Assembly: GCA_020073085.1 (NCBI GenBank)
Contig: JAIQFV010000002.1
Location: forward strand, 312,875 to 376,874
Direction of reading: 5' to 3'
Source: Terriglobia bacterium
GTDB taxonomy: Bacteria > Acidobacteriota > Terriglobia > JAIQFV01
Length of the DNA stretch: 64,000 bases
In this document: in pieces, positions 39,347 to 47,669 of the stretch
Layout of the letters: every line of letters begins with the position of its first letter
How positions within the stretch are numbered: the first letter of the stretch is position 1
Position numbers and translations under genes: made by a program
Notes under the pieces: model-generated
Told to the model about the DNA's origin: nothing
The model's database searches: none
Seen by the model: only the letters and a program-made list of their open reading frames with translations

Positions 39347-39553
39347 TCAATCGCCGCGGGGGCGCGAAAGGGCCTGGAGGAGCGCGTCGACATCCAGGGC
39401 GCGCATTGCATCGACCGCCGATTCCCAGGCCCCTTCATGACAGAGCCCGCTCAGGGCGGCGCGCTCGTATCCCTTTAACGCCGCCTCCACACACGCGTCG
39501 CGCACCCCTTCGATGAGTCGCCGTTTTTCATGTTTGGAAAGTTCTGCGGTCAT
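39347..39553 (-). CDS. Small conserved protein of unknown function
   Basis: 68 residues: 'KHEKRRLIEGVRDACVEAALKGYERAALSGLCHEGAWESAVDAMRALDVDALL'. The phrase 'C..AAl.gYe.A...GLCheGAWE.AvdAiR.ld' recurs in small proteins I have seen from cyanobacteria and other phyla, so the frame is likely real. It is helical, without signal peptide or membrane segment. It lies on the same strand 77 bp upstream of the nucleotidyltransferase pair and could be transcribed with it. Function unknown. Confidence 0.6.
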   Translation of the reverse strand: MTAELSKHEKRRLIEGVRDACVEAALKGYERAALSGLCHEGAWESAVDAMRALDVDALLQALSRPRGD

Positions 39554-39888
39554 TCAGGACCTCATGGTTTGTAAATCATCCGGGAGGGACCATGGTATCA
39601 CATCGTGGCACGAGGCAATGAACGAGAATCCGCTTCGTCCCGACAGCAGATCTTCACTTTTCGCTATACGAACCTCTGAAAAAATACGGTACACTGTCCA
39701 GCCACGCGTGCAATCAGGCGATTGAACTGCGGAATCCAGCCGCCATCCTCGTGCGGCCCTTCGGGGAAAGGCCATTTTCGCTGCTCCCGGATCGGACCGG
39801 ACCGTGTGTCGCGCTGGATTAGGGCCGGTTGCCGCGTCAGCGCGCGCCGACGACCAACTCACAAATTCTCTTGAGGAGCGTTCTTCTG
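39554..39888. other. Divergent intergenic region before the Vps10-like gene
   Basis: 335 bp with no credible gene. It separates the minus-strand small genes from the plus-strand Vps10-like gene, so it should hold promoters in both directions; no clear consensus pair could be named. Confidence 0.5.
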
Positions 39889-42800
39889 ATGTTGCTGCGT
39901 TTCAATAGGAATACAGTTCGGGTCTCTGCTTTGGTGGTGGCCATATTATCCCTCTTGACGGGAAGCCTGTGCACCTCCCTTGTTGTCACCCCCAGCCTCT
40001 TTTCAGGAATGAAATGGCGCCTGATCGGCCCGCACCGCGGCGGGCGCGTTTTGGCCGTCGCTGGCGTTCGCGGGCAGCCTAACACATTTTACTTCGGGGC
40101 GGTCGGGGGTGGCGTGTGGAAAAGCACCAACAAGGGGGAGGTGTGGACGCCTATCTTCGACGGTGTGCCTATCGCTTCCATCGGCGCGCTTGCCCTTGCA
40201 CCCTCCAACCCCGACATTATCTTTGTGGGCACGGGCGAAGCGGATATGCGCTCCGACATCTCCTTTGGGGATGGCGTTTACAAATCCACGGATGGCGGTC
40301 GTACCTGGAAGCATGTCGGCCTGAGAGACAGCCGTCATATTGGCCGCATCCTGATCGACCCAAAGAATCCGGATATCGTCCTTGTTGCGGCCCTCGGCCA
40401 CGCTTATGGTCCCAACAGCGAGCGCGGCGTGTTCCGGTCCACGGATGGGGGCGAGACGTGGCAGAAGGTCCTCTACAAGAACGACGATACCGGAGCGGTC
40501 GACCTGTGTTTTGATCCCGTCAATTCTTCCATTGTGTATGCGGCTCTGTGGCAGACGCGTCGTCCTCCCTGGAGCGTTTATCCGCCGACCAATGGTCCGG
40601 GCAGTGGTCTATACAAATCCGCCGATGGCGGCATCTCGTGGAACCAACTCACCGGCCACGGGCTTCCTGCTGAACCGTGGGGGCGGGTCGGGGTCGTGGT
40701 GGTCCCGCCTCGCGGGAACAGCCAACGTGTTTATGCGCTGATTGATGCCGCGGAAGGTGGGCTCTATCGGTCAGACGACGCGGGCGAGACCTGGTCGCGA
40801 GTGGGAACGGATGCGCGCATCCGGGGCCGCGCCTGGTACTTCAGCGGAATAACCGTGGATCCGCACAATCCCGATATTGTCTATGTGCCGAATGTGGCTC
40901 TCTATCGCTCCACGGACGGCGGCCATAAGTTCGAAGCGATCAAAGGGGCACCCGGCGGCGACGACTATCACGACCTGTGGATCGATCCTGACGATTCCAA
41001 CCGGATGATCGTGGGGAGCGATCAGGGCGCCGTGATCAGCGTCGACGGGGGCAAGACGTGGAGTTCTTGGTTCAATCAGCCCACCGCGCAGTTCTATCAC
41101 GTCGCCACCGATAACCAGTTCCCGTATCAGATTTATGGGGCGCAACAGGACAGCGGCACGGTGGGGATCTGGAGCCGCAGCAATTATGGAAAGATCACCT
41201 ATCGGGAGTGGACCTCCGTCGCCGGAGGGGAAAGCGGCTACATCGTCCCCGATCCCGTCGACCCGAACATTGTTTACGGCGGCAACACCGGCGGTCGCGT
41301 GTATCGCTGGAATAGACTGACGGGACAATCCCAGGATATTTCTCCCATGCCAATTAGGGATTGGGACGCCGATCCGGCGAAAGAAAAATACAGATTCACG
41401 TGGACGTCGCCAATGATTTTTTCACCCCAGGATCCCCACACCCTTTACTTCGGCTCCCAGTTCGTGCTCCGGACAACGGACGAAGGCCGAAGCTGGAAGG
41501 AAATCAGCCCTGATTTGTCCCGCCGGGAAGAGACCCAGAATCATGGAGTCGTGTACACCATCGCACCATCGCCACTGAAGGCCGGAGAGATCTGGGCGGG
41601 AACGGATGACGGAGTGATTCACCTGACTCGCGACGGAGGGAAGGCTTGGGAGAATGTGACTCCCCCGGCGCTTCCGTCATGGAGCAAGATCAGCCTGATT
41701 GAGGCCTCTCCGCATAATGCCGGGACCGCGTATGCCGCCATCGATCGTCATCGGCTCGATGATTACAGTCCCTACATTTACCGGACTCATGACTATGGCA
41801 AGACTTGGACTCAGATCACGGACGGCATCCAGGCGCCTGCTTTTGTACGCGCCGTGCGGGAAGACCCGGTGCAAAAGGGACTCTTATTTGCCGGTACAGA
41901 AACCGGGGCCTATGTCTCCTTTGATGACGGCGGGCACTGGCAGCCGCTGCAATTGAATCTACCGGTCTCGCCGATACATGATCTGGTCGTCCATGGAGAC
42001 GACCTGGTGGTGGCGACTCACGGGCGTTCCTTCTGGGTGCTTGACGACATCACGCCGTTGCGACAACTCAATGCCGATATCTCGAATTCTGAGGCGCACC
42101 TTTTCAGCCCGGCGGTTGCGATGCGCGTGCGGCCCAATGTGAGCGATGAAACACCTTTGCCCCCGGAATTTCCAGCCGGACAGAATCCCCCCACGGGGGC
42201 AATCATCGACTATTACCTGAAATCGGTTCCGGCAGGCGACCTTTTACTGGAGATCCTCGACCGCGACGGAAAGCTTGTGGTGCAGACGTCCTCGTCTGCA
42301 CCTTCGGTCAGCAGGTCTGAGCCGCCACCTGCATTCACCAGCGACTGGCTGCGTCCGCGAGAGCCGCTTTGGAAAGAGCCGGGCATGCATCGCTTCATCT
42401 GGAACCTCCGATACCCCAAGCCGCCCGCCCTTCGGCACAACTACACCATTGCGGCGGTTTCAGGGGAAGATACACCGGCGTTGCCGCTGGGACCGCAGGT
42501 CCTGCCTGGCGAATACAAGGTCAGACTCACTGTGGACGGGCATTCTTATACTCAATCCCTGATTGTAAAGATGGATCCGCGCGTGACCACCTCCGCCGCC
42601 GCTCTGGCGAGGCAATTCGATTTGGAGATGAAGATCTCCGATGCCATGGCGCAGGATTACGCGACGCTCATGGCGGTCCGTGATCTATGGAAGCAGATGG
42701 GTACAATTCGCGGACACCGGACCGAGGATCCCAAGACAACACTCTCCGCCGTGGTGGAGCTCGAAAGGAAGGTTTCATCCCTTGAACCCCGGGAGCCTTC

Positions 42801-43041
42801 TCCGCCAGGTACAGGCAACCATCTCTCCCGGATCAATGCATTTCTTGCCACATTGATGGAGGTTATAGACACCGCCGACCGGCTACCGACTGAACAGGCC
42901 CAGCGGACCTACAGTGATTTCCGCCAGAAGCTGGACGCCCAACTCGCTTTGTGGAAGGAAATCAGGGAAAAGGACCTGCCGGCTGTGAACGAAGTTCTGC
43001 GGAAGAACAAGATAGAGGAACTCCATCTTGGAACAAACTGA
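39889..43041 (+). CDS. Exported Vps10/sortilin-like beta-propeller protein ('glycosyl hydrolase' BNR repeats)
   Basis: 1050 residues from ATG 39889 (MLLRFNRN), with GAGGAG upstream; the frame remains open to 39829. Signal peptide at about 8-30. The N-terminal 720 residues form propeller blades with many Asp-box (BNR) motifs such as 'STNKGEVWT', 'STDGGRTWK', 'STDGGETWQ', 'SDDAGETWS' and 'TDEGRSWKE'. The 'W.W..pi..SPhdP.tlYfgsqfv..T.D.G.sW' passage is typical of Vps10-like proteins of Acidobacteria and Bacteroidetes. The C-terminus has a beta segment 'LPGEYKVRLTVDGHSYTQSLIVKMDPRV' and a helical tail. These proteins are annotated as glycosyl hydrolases by similarity only; activity is unproven. 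Confidence 0.87.
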   Translation: MLLRFNRNTVRVSALVVAILSLLTGSLCTSLVVTPSLFSGMKWRLIGPHRGGRVLAVAGVRGQPNTFYFGAVGGGVWKSTNKGEVWTPIFDGVPIASIGALALAPSNPDIIFVGTGEADMRSDISFGDGVYKSTDGGRTWKHVGLRDSRHIGRILIDPKNPDIVLVAALGHAYGPNSERGVFRSTDGGETWQKVLYKNDDTGAVDLCFDPVNSSIVYAALWQTRRPPWSVYPPTNGPGSGLYKSADGGISWNQLTGHGLPAEPWGRVGVVVVPPRGNSQRVYALIDAAEGGLYRSDDAGETWSRVGTDARIRGRAWYFSGITVDPHNPDIVYVPNVALYRSTDGGHKFEAIKGAPGGDDYHDLWIDPDDSNRMIVGSDQGAVISVDGGKTWSSWFNQPTAQFYHVATDNQFPYQIYGAQQDSGTVGIWSRSNYGKITYREWTSVAGGESGYIVPDPVDPNIVYGGNTGGRVYRWNRLTGQSQDISPMPIRDWDADPAKEKYRFTWTSPMIFSPQDPHTLYFGSQFVLRTTDEGRSWKEISPDLSRREETQNHGVVYTIAPSPLKAGEIWAGTDDGVIHLTRDGGKAWENVTPPALPSWSKISLIEASPHNAGTAYAAIDRHRLDDYSPYIYRTHDYGKTWTQITDGIQAPAFVRAVREDPVQKGLLFAGTETGAYVSFDDGGHWQPLQLNLPVSPIHDLVVHGDDLVVATHGRSFWVLDDITPLRQLNADISNSEAHLFSPAVAMRVRPNVSDETPLPPEFPAGQNPPTGAIIDYYLKSVPAGDLLLEILDRDGKLVVQTSSSAPSVSRSEPPPAFTSDWLRPREPLWKEPGMHRFIWNLRYPKPPALRHNYTIAAVSGEDTPALPLGPQVLPGEYKVRLTVDGHSYTQSLIVKMDPRVTTSAAALARQFDLEMKISDAMAQDYATLMAVRDLWKQMGTIRGHRTEDPKTTLSAVVELERKVSSLEPREPSPPGTGNHLSRINAFLATLMEVIDTADRLPTEQAQRTYSDFRQKLDAQLALWKEIREKDLPAVNEVLRKNKIEELHLGTN

Positions 43042-43055
43042 CAAAGGGCGCAACA

Positions 43056-43115
43056 GGGACTGACACCTATTCGCTCGACCTCTTTGAAAGTTTCTCAAAT
43101 CCGGGTGTCTGTCCC
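43056..43115. repeat. Short inverted repeat behind the Vps10-like gene
   Basis: GGGACTGACACC (43056-43067) and GGTGTCTGTCCC (43104-43115) are inverted copies with one mismatch, separated by 36 bp. They start 15 bp after the stop. No T-run follows, so it is a poor intrinsic terminator and is better read as a REP-like remnant. Confidence 0.5.
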
Positions 43116-43146
43116 CATCCTGAACAAGGCTAATTCGGGGGTGGCG

Positions 43147-43303
43147 GGTGCCGCAGGTATGCGTTCTGTGCATGCCTGCGAAGAGAGGTTCCCGAAGCCG
43201 CTGCTCGCTGGACACCGCGGCTAACAGAATCCACATCGATTCCATGGATGCCCTGTTGATACTGGCCGACGCAGGCATGCACAGAACGCATGCCTGCGGC
43301 ACC
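43147..43303. repeat. MITE-like element with 34-bp terminal inverted repeats
   Basis: 43147-43180 and 43270-43303 are inverted copies identical at 33 of 34 positions, enclosing 89 bp without coding capacity. The arms begin with GGTGCCGCAGG. Such near-perfect long arms suggest a recently active or structurally selected element. There is no transposase in the window. Confidence 0.8.
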
Positions 43304-43545
43304 CCGCATTCTCAGAAAAGGACTGGGGCAGTCGCGAATTTCCCGGAGCCAATTCCCTTTCGACTCAATCTTGATTTTTGCTGGTGCATTTTGATGTGTG
43401 CTTGTAGCCTCGCCAAGGCATCTAATCACGTGAATTTCAAAATATCGGGTGATTCATTTCACACAGGAGCCATTGCATCATGAAGGAAATTCACCGAGAA
43501 TGTGCCTGGAGGGACAGAGAGACTGTGGTCAAACAAGAAGGACTT

Positions 43546-44211
43546 ATGAATAGATTCAGGACGAACCTATGTTTGGTCTGGGTGATCCCTGCCTTGTGGC
43601 TGATTATGCCGGTTGGCGTGAAAATGCAGGCCGCACAGCCCGCGGCATCTCAACAGAGGGTTGCATATCAATTGGACCCCTCCCGCAGCCGCTTCGAGGT
43701 GCGGACCTCCTCGGGCGGGGTGTTCCGGGCCTTCGGACATGACCACACCATCGCGGTCAAGGACTTCAGCGGGACTGCTGAGATTTCGCCGGCTGCCCTG
43801 GATCAGAGCTCTTTGAAGTTGAAAGTCAAAGCAAGCTCGCTTTCCCTCAGTGATCCTGAGGTCAATGATAAAGACCGGAAGGAGATCGAGGGCACGATGC
43901 GATCTCAGGTTCTCGAAGTGGATCGGTATCCGGAGATCCTATTTACAGGCACCCATGTCACTGCCCGTAAAATCTCAGAGAACGAGTACGAGGCGAAGAT
44001 CGAGGGAGATTTGCAATTACATGGCGTGACCCGGCATGAGGTCATCCCCGCGCACCTCGTCATTCACGAAAATGAACTGCGCGCAAAGGGCGAGTTCATC
44101 CTCAAACAATCCGACTATGCGATTAAGCCGGTGTCCGCGGGTGGGGGCACTGTCAAAGTGAAGAACGAAGTAAAGTTCTCGTTTGAGATTATCGGTGTCC
44201 ATCGCCCCTAG
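43546..44211 (+). CDS. Exported YceI family lipid-binding protein
   Basis: 221 residues from ATG 43546, with AAGGA just upstream; the open frame begins at 43480. Signal peptide at about 5-30. 'YQLDPSRSRFEVRTSSGGVFRAFGHDHTIAVKDFSGTAEI' and 'RYPEILFTGTHVTA' are the YceI patterns of a lipocalin-like barrel that holds isoprenoid or fatty-acid ligands. The late 'GGGTVKVKNEVKFSFEIIG' closes the barrel. It acts in the periplasm; exact ligand unknown. The next gene begins 29 bp downstream on the same strand. Confidence 0.87.
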   Translation: MNRFRTNLCLVWVIPALWLIMPVGVKMQAAQPAASQQRVAYQLDPSRSRFEVRTSSGGVFRAFGHDHTIAVKDFSGTAEISPAALDQSSLKLKVKASSLSLSDPEVNDKDRKEIEGTMRSQVLEVDRYPEILFTGTHVTARKISENEYEAKIEGDLQLHGVTRHEVIPAHLVIHENELRAKGEFILKQSDYAIKPVSAGGGTVKVKNEVKFSFEIIGVHRP

Positions 44212-44240
44212 CGTGAGACTTCCAAGGGGTCCCGTCTTTC

Positions 44241-45266
44241 ATGATGCGAAATACCTCAAAGCGGACCCGGTTACGATGGCCCCAACCCATCGGCAGCCCG
44301 GTCCTCGACAGTTTGAAGCCGGTGATCGAGGACTCGCGCGACGTCCACACCGATCTGACCAGGATTGTGGAACACGCGGGCTGGATGGCTTACGAGGAAC
44401 TTCCAATTCCTGATTTCCAACTGCCCTTTGGAATCGGGCATGATACGGACGAAGCCATCGACTTCGGAATGGTTTCGACCTGCATCAATTTCGCGTTTAC
44501 CGATTTTTCCACGCACGAAATGTTCCAGGTGGAGTATGCCGGGGGTCATTGGTCCGATTCGGATGCCATGTTCGCGTGCATTAAACGCGCCCTCGATGAA
44601 GGGATCCCTTTCCTGGAGGGAAAGTATCTGAAGGAGATCACTCTCGCGGATTTGCAGCAGGTCTTTCGAGGTAATATCGAAATGCCGATGCTCCGGGAGA
44701 GGGTGGACATCCTTCGTGAGGTCGGGGAAACCCTGACGACACGCTATGACGGGCACTTTTACAATTTCATTCGAGCGGCCTCACCCCGACTCTACGATCA
44801 GGGCAACGGGTTGATCGACAAGCTCGTAAAGGAGTTTCCACGGTTCAACGATATCAGCCTTTTCAACGGTCAGGAAATCAAGTTCTATAAGCTGGCCCAG
44901 TTGGGCATTTGGGTTATTTACCGGGCGCTCCAGCCCTCCGGCGGAATGCACTTGGAGGATGCGCCAAAGATGACGGCGTTCGCCGACTACATCGTGCCTG
45001 TGGCTCTGCGGGTGATGGAAATCGTGCGGTATTCTCCGGCCCTGGAGAAGGCAATAAAAAGTTTTGAGGTCATTCCGCGCGACAGCCCGCAGGAAATCGA
45101 AATTCGTGCCCACAGCCTTTATGCCACGGCGCTGTTGTGCGAAGAAATCAACAAGCTGCGCCCCGCCAACAAGCAAGTGATTATCCCCCAGATTGACGCC
45201 CGCCTGTGGACGCATTACCACACCACGCACTGGCCGCACCATTTGACTCGTACGATCATGTACTGA
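44241..45266 (+). CDS. Queuosine salvage enzyme, Qng1/DUF2419 family
   Basis: 341 residues. The sequence matches the potential queuosine salvage family (DUF2419, C9orf64/Qng1). It has 'INFAFTDFSTHEMFQVEYAGGHWSDSDAMFACIKRALDEGIPFLEG', 'LREVGETLTTRYDGHFYNFIRAA', 'FYKLAQLGIWVIYRAL' and 'MTAFADYIVPVALRVMEIVRYSP', and ends 'IDARLWTHYHTTHWPHHLTRTIMY' (each region quoted in short). Family members hydrolyse queuosine 5'-phosphate to free queuine. No queuine transporter or tgt gene is nearby. Bacterial copies of this mainly eukaryotic family are scattered. It may be co-transcribed with yceI. Confidence 0.83.
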   Translation: MMRNTSKRTRLRWPQPIGSPVLDSLKPVIEDSRDVHTDLTRIVEHAGWMAYEELPIPDFQLPFGIGHDTDEAIDFGMVSTCINFAFTDFSTHEMFQVEYAGGHWSDSDAMFACIKRALDEGIPFLEGKYLKEITLADLQQVFRGNIEMPMLRERVDILREVGETLTTRYDGHFYNFIRAASPRLYDQGNGLIDKLVKEFPRFNDISLFNGQEIKFYKLAQLGIWVIYRALQPSGGMHLEDAPKMTAFADYIVPVALRVMEIVRYSPALEKAIKSFEVIPRDSPQEIEIRAHSLYATALLCEEINKLRPANKQVIIPQIDARLWTHYHTTHWPHHLTRTIMY

Positions 45267-45318
45267 TTATTGATGCGCGTATCCCCTTCCGCAATTCTGA
45301 TCGCGAGTCTTGTCGAAT

Positions 45319-45562
45319 CAGGAAAAGGGACTGTCCCTAGGGACAGTCCCTTTGAGATTCGGGCAATCCTGACCCGCTTAATCCCCAATTTGCACGAGCC
45401 GGAATCAAGAACCAAAAGAATTAGGAAACCAGGGAATGAGGAGGCGACAAGGGATCCGTCATCTCCGCAGGAAGGACAATGTGTTTGAATCCCGGGTTAT
45501 CACTTTTATGGCCCTTTTGGAGTGCGGCAGCTTGCTGCCGCTTTCACAGCGTGAAGCAAAGC
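45319..45562. repeat. Long direct repeat, copy 1, starting with a perfect palindrome
   Basis: 244 bp that recur at 45565-45828 with scattered differences. It opens with a perfect 30-bp palindrome at 45324-45353 (half-site AAAGGGACTGTCCCT). The rest runs through a GC-poor stretch to the start of a 'GGAGTGCGGCAGC' hairpin near its end. No coding capacity. Confidence 0.85.
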
Positions 45563-45564
45563 AC

Positions 45565-45828
45565 AGGAAAAGGGACTGTCCCTAGGGACAGTCCCTTTGA
45601 GATTAGGGACAGTCCCTTTGAGATTCGGGCAATCCTGACCCGCTTAATCCCCAATTTGCACGAGCTGAAATCAAAAACCCATTGAATTAGGAAACCAGGG
45701 AATGAGGAGGCGACAAGGGATCCGTCATCTCCGCAGGAGGGACAATGAGTTTGAATCCCGGGTTATTATTTTCATAGCCCTTTTGGAGTGCGGCAGCTTG
45801 CTGCCGCTTTCACAGCGTAAAGCAAAGC
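45565..45828. repeat. Long direct repeat, copy 2, with an extra palindrome half
   Basis: Same sequence as copy 1 plus a local duplication of about 21 bp: the palindrome at 45569-45598 is followed at once by another AGGGACAGTCCC half-site. Its right end overlaps the hairpin element 45782-45852. Confidence 0.85.
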
Positions 45829-45852
45829 TCAAGCGAGCTTGCGCACTCCAAA
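45782..45852. repeat. Hairpin element with 11-bp inverted ends
   Basis: TTTGGAGTGCG at the left and CGCACTCCAAA at the right are exact inverted copies. Between them, GGCAGC-TTGC-TGCC forms an inner hairpin. The same left half occurs, without the right end, at about 45516-45562 in repeat copy 1. REP-like. Confidence 0.65.
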
Positions 45853-45939
45853 GGCGTTCCCGGAAAAGGTGAGGTGGACGGGAAAGGCGTAGTAGAATAT
45901 TCAAAAAGACAAAGCGGATGATCCACGGAGAACAAAGCC

Positions 45940-47367
45940 ATGTTTTCTTCAAAGATCTTTCTGGCCGGAAAGTGGCAGGAGACAAAGGACACCCTGGAAG
46001 TGCGCGCCCCCTTCAATGGGGAACTGGTGGGCACCTGCGGGCGGGCCTCCGCCGTCGAGATCGACGCGGCGATCACGGAATCGGAGCGCGGATTCAAGGT
46101 CATGAAATCGCTCCCCTCCTACCAGCGGGCAGCGATCTGCTCCCGTGTGGCTGCCGCCTTAAGGTCCCGCAAGGAAGAGCTTGCGAAAACCCTGGCGATG
46201 GAAGCGGGCAAACCCATCAAACAAGCGCGGGTGGAATTGGAGCGTGCCATCTTCATTTGGGCGGTTGCCGGCGAGGAGGCCAAGCGGATCGGAGGGGAGG
46301 TTCTCCCGCTTGATTGGATGGAGATCGGGACCCAGCGCACGGGCATCTTGCGAAGGTTTCCCATCGGCCCCGTGGCAGCGATCACTCCATTTAATTTTCC
46401 GCTGCATTTGGTGTCCCACAAGATTGCCCCCGCCCTGGCTGCAGGGAATTCCGTCGCCCTCAAACCGGCTTCTCAGACTCCGTTGAGTGCGCTCAACCTC
46501 GCCTCCGTGCTCGCTGAAACGGAGATGCCGCCGGCGGCGTTGAGCATCCTGCCCTGTACGGCCGCCGTGGCCGAAGCCCTGGTAACGGACGAACGGACCA
46601 AGCTCTTTACATTCACGGGCAGCCCCGCGGTCGGATGGGCGCTGAAGGCAAAAGCGGGGAAGAAGAAGGTGACCTTGGAACTGGGCGGCAACGCCGGGGT
46701 GGTGGTGCACAATGATGCTGATCTCGACTTTGCGTCCACACGAATTGTCACGGGAGGCTTTCTTTATGCCGGCCAGAGCTGCATTTCCGTGCAGCGGGTC
46801 TTTGTTCAAAAACAGGTGCACGACGACTTCCTCGAGCGCCTGCTCACAAAGACCAAGCGATTAAAGGTGGGGGATCCCCTTGATGAGTCGACCGACGTCG
46901 GGCCGATGATCCATGAAAGCGAGGCCGCCCGGGTGGAGAGCTGGTTGTGCGAAGCGGTCGATGGCGGTTCGACCTTGCTGTGCGGAGGAGGGCGCAGCGG
47001 GACCGTGCTCGAACCGACGATTCTCCTGAACACGAAACCTGAGATGAAGGTGAATTGCCAGGAAATCTTCGCGCCCGTTGTTACGGTGACCCCCTACGAC
47101 ACCTTTGACGAGGCCCTGCAGGCGATCAATCAGTCGCGCTACGGGCTCCAGGCCGGTCTCTTTACGCGCGATCTACACTCCGTTTTTCACGCCTATGAGG
47201 AACTTGAGGTGGGCGGAGTCATCGCAGGGGATATTCCGACCTGGCGGGTCGATCATATGCCCTACGGCGGGGTCAAGGATTCGGGATTCGGCCGGGAAGG
47301 TCTCCGTTTTGCTATTGAAGAAATGACCGAACCGAAATTGCTGGTGCTGAATCTGAATGTGAGATAG
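45940..47367 (+). CDS. NAD(P)-dependent aldehyde dehydrogenase (ALDH superfamily)
   Basis: 475 residues, normal ALDH length. The catalytic Cys lies in 'AGQSCISVQRV', the general-base Glu in 'TLELGGNAG', and the cofactor region is 'GPVAAITPFNFPLHLVSHKIAPALAAGNSVALKPA'. The end 'DHMPYGGVKDSGFGREG' resembles the lactaldehyde, glyceraldehyde and succinate-semialdehyde group rather than betaine dehydrogenases. It oxidises an aldehyde to the acid; substrate not determinable. It stands alone after the repeat block, and its promoter is probably between 45853 and 45939. Confidence 0.9.
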   Translation: MFSSKIFLAGKWQETKDTLEVRAPFNGELVGTCGRASAVEIDAAITESERGFKVMKSLPSYQRAAICSRVAAALRSRKEELAKTLAMEAGKPIKQARVELERAIFIWAVAGEEAKRIGGEVLPLDWMEIGTQRTGILRRFPIGPVAAITPFNFPLHLVSHKIAPALAAGNSVALKPASQTPLSALNLASVLAETEMPPAALSILPCTAAVAEALVTDERTKLFTFTGSPAVGWALKAKAGKKKVTLELGGNAGVVVHNDADLDFASTRIVTGGFLYAGQSCISVQRVFVQKQVHDDFLERLLTKTKRLKVGDPLDESTDVGPMIHESEAARVESWLCEAVDGGSTLLCGGGRSGTVLEPTILLNTKPEMKVNCQEIFAPVVTVTPYDTFDEALQAINQSRYGLQAGLFTRDLHSVFHAYEELEVGGVIAGDIPTWRVDHMPYGGVKDSGFGREGLRFAIEEMTEPKLLVLNLNVR

Positions 47368-47669
47368 CAGGGTCAGTCTCGGTAAGGCGAGAACCTGAAC
47401 GAGGTCGGAAGTCAGAAATCCAAAGTCAGAGGGAAGAAACCAGAAGGCATTGAGCGGGAGTAAAATCCTGCACGCAGCGGATGCTCCTTTTGAGGGAGCT
47501 GGGACCCAAATCAAAGCAGGCCATCCCCCATGACGAACCGTTTTGCCGCCGTTTTCAAATCATGTCTGCCAAATCCTTTGCGCAGCATCTCCAAATTATG
47601 ATATCCATCTCCCTTTGACCTCGTTCCGAATTCACTCGAACCCGAATTCCATCCAGGACAGGAGCGCAC
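47368..47669. other. Intergenic region with heptamer array
   Basis: 302 bp without a gene. The only structure seen is the heptameric array at 47404-47445; the rest should include the promoter of the propeller gene at 47670. Confidence 0.5.
47404..47445. repeat. Heptameric repeat array (GTCNGAA type)
   Basis: Six successive 7-base units such as GTCGGAA, GTCAGAA. The same family, with units CGGAAGT and CAGAAGC, forms the larger array inside cca (62798-62895), and similar units occur at 33881. Confidence 0.65.

Larger units (their letters stand above)
45267..45939. other. Repeat-filled intergenic region
   Basis: 673 bp with no gene. Almost all of it is the tandem duplication 45319-45828 with two copies of a perfect 30-bp palindrome, followed by the hairpin element 45782-45852. 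Confidence 0.75.
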
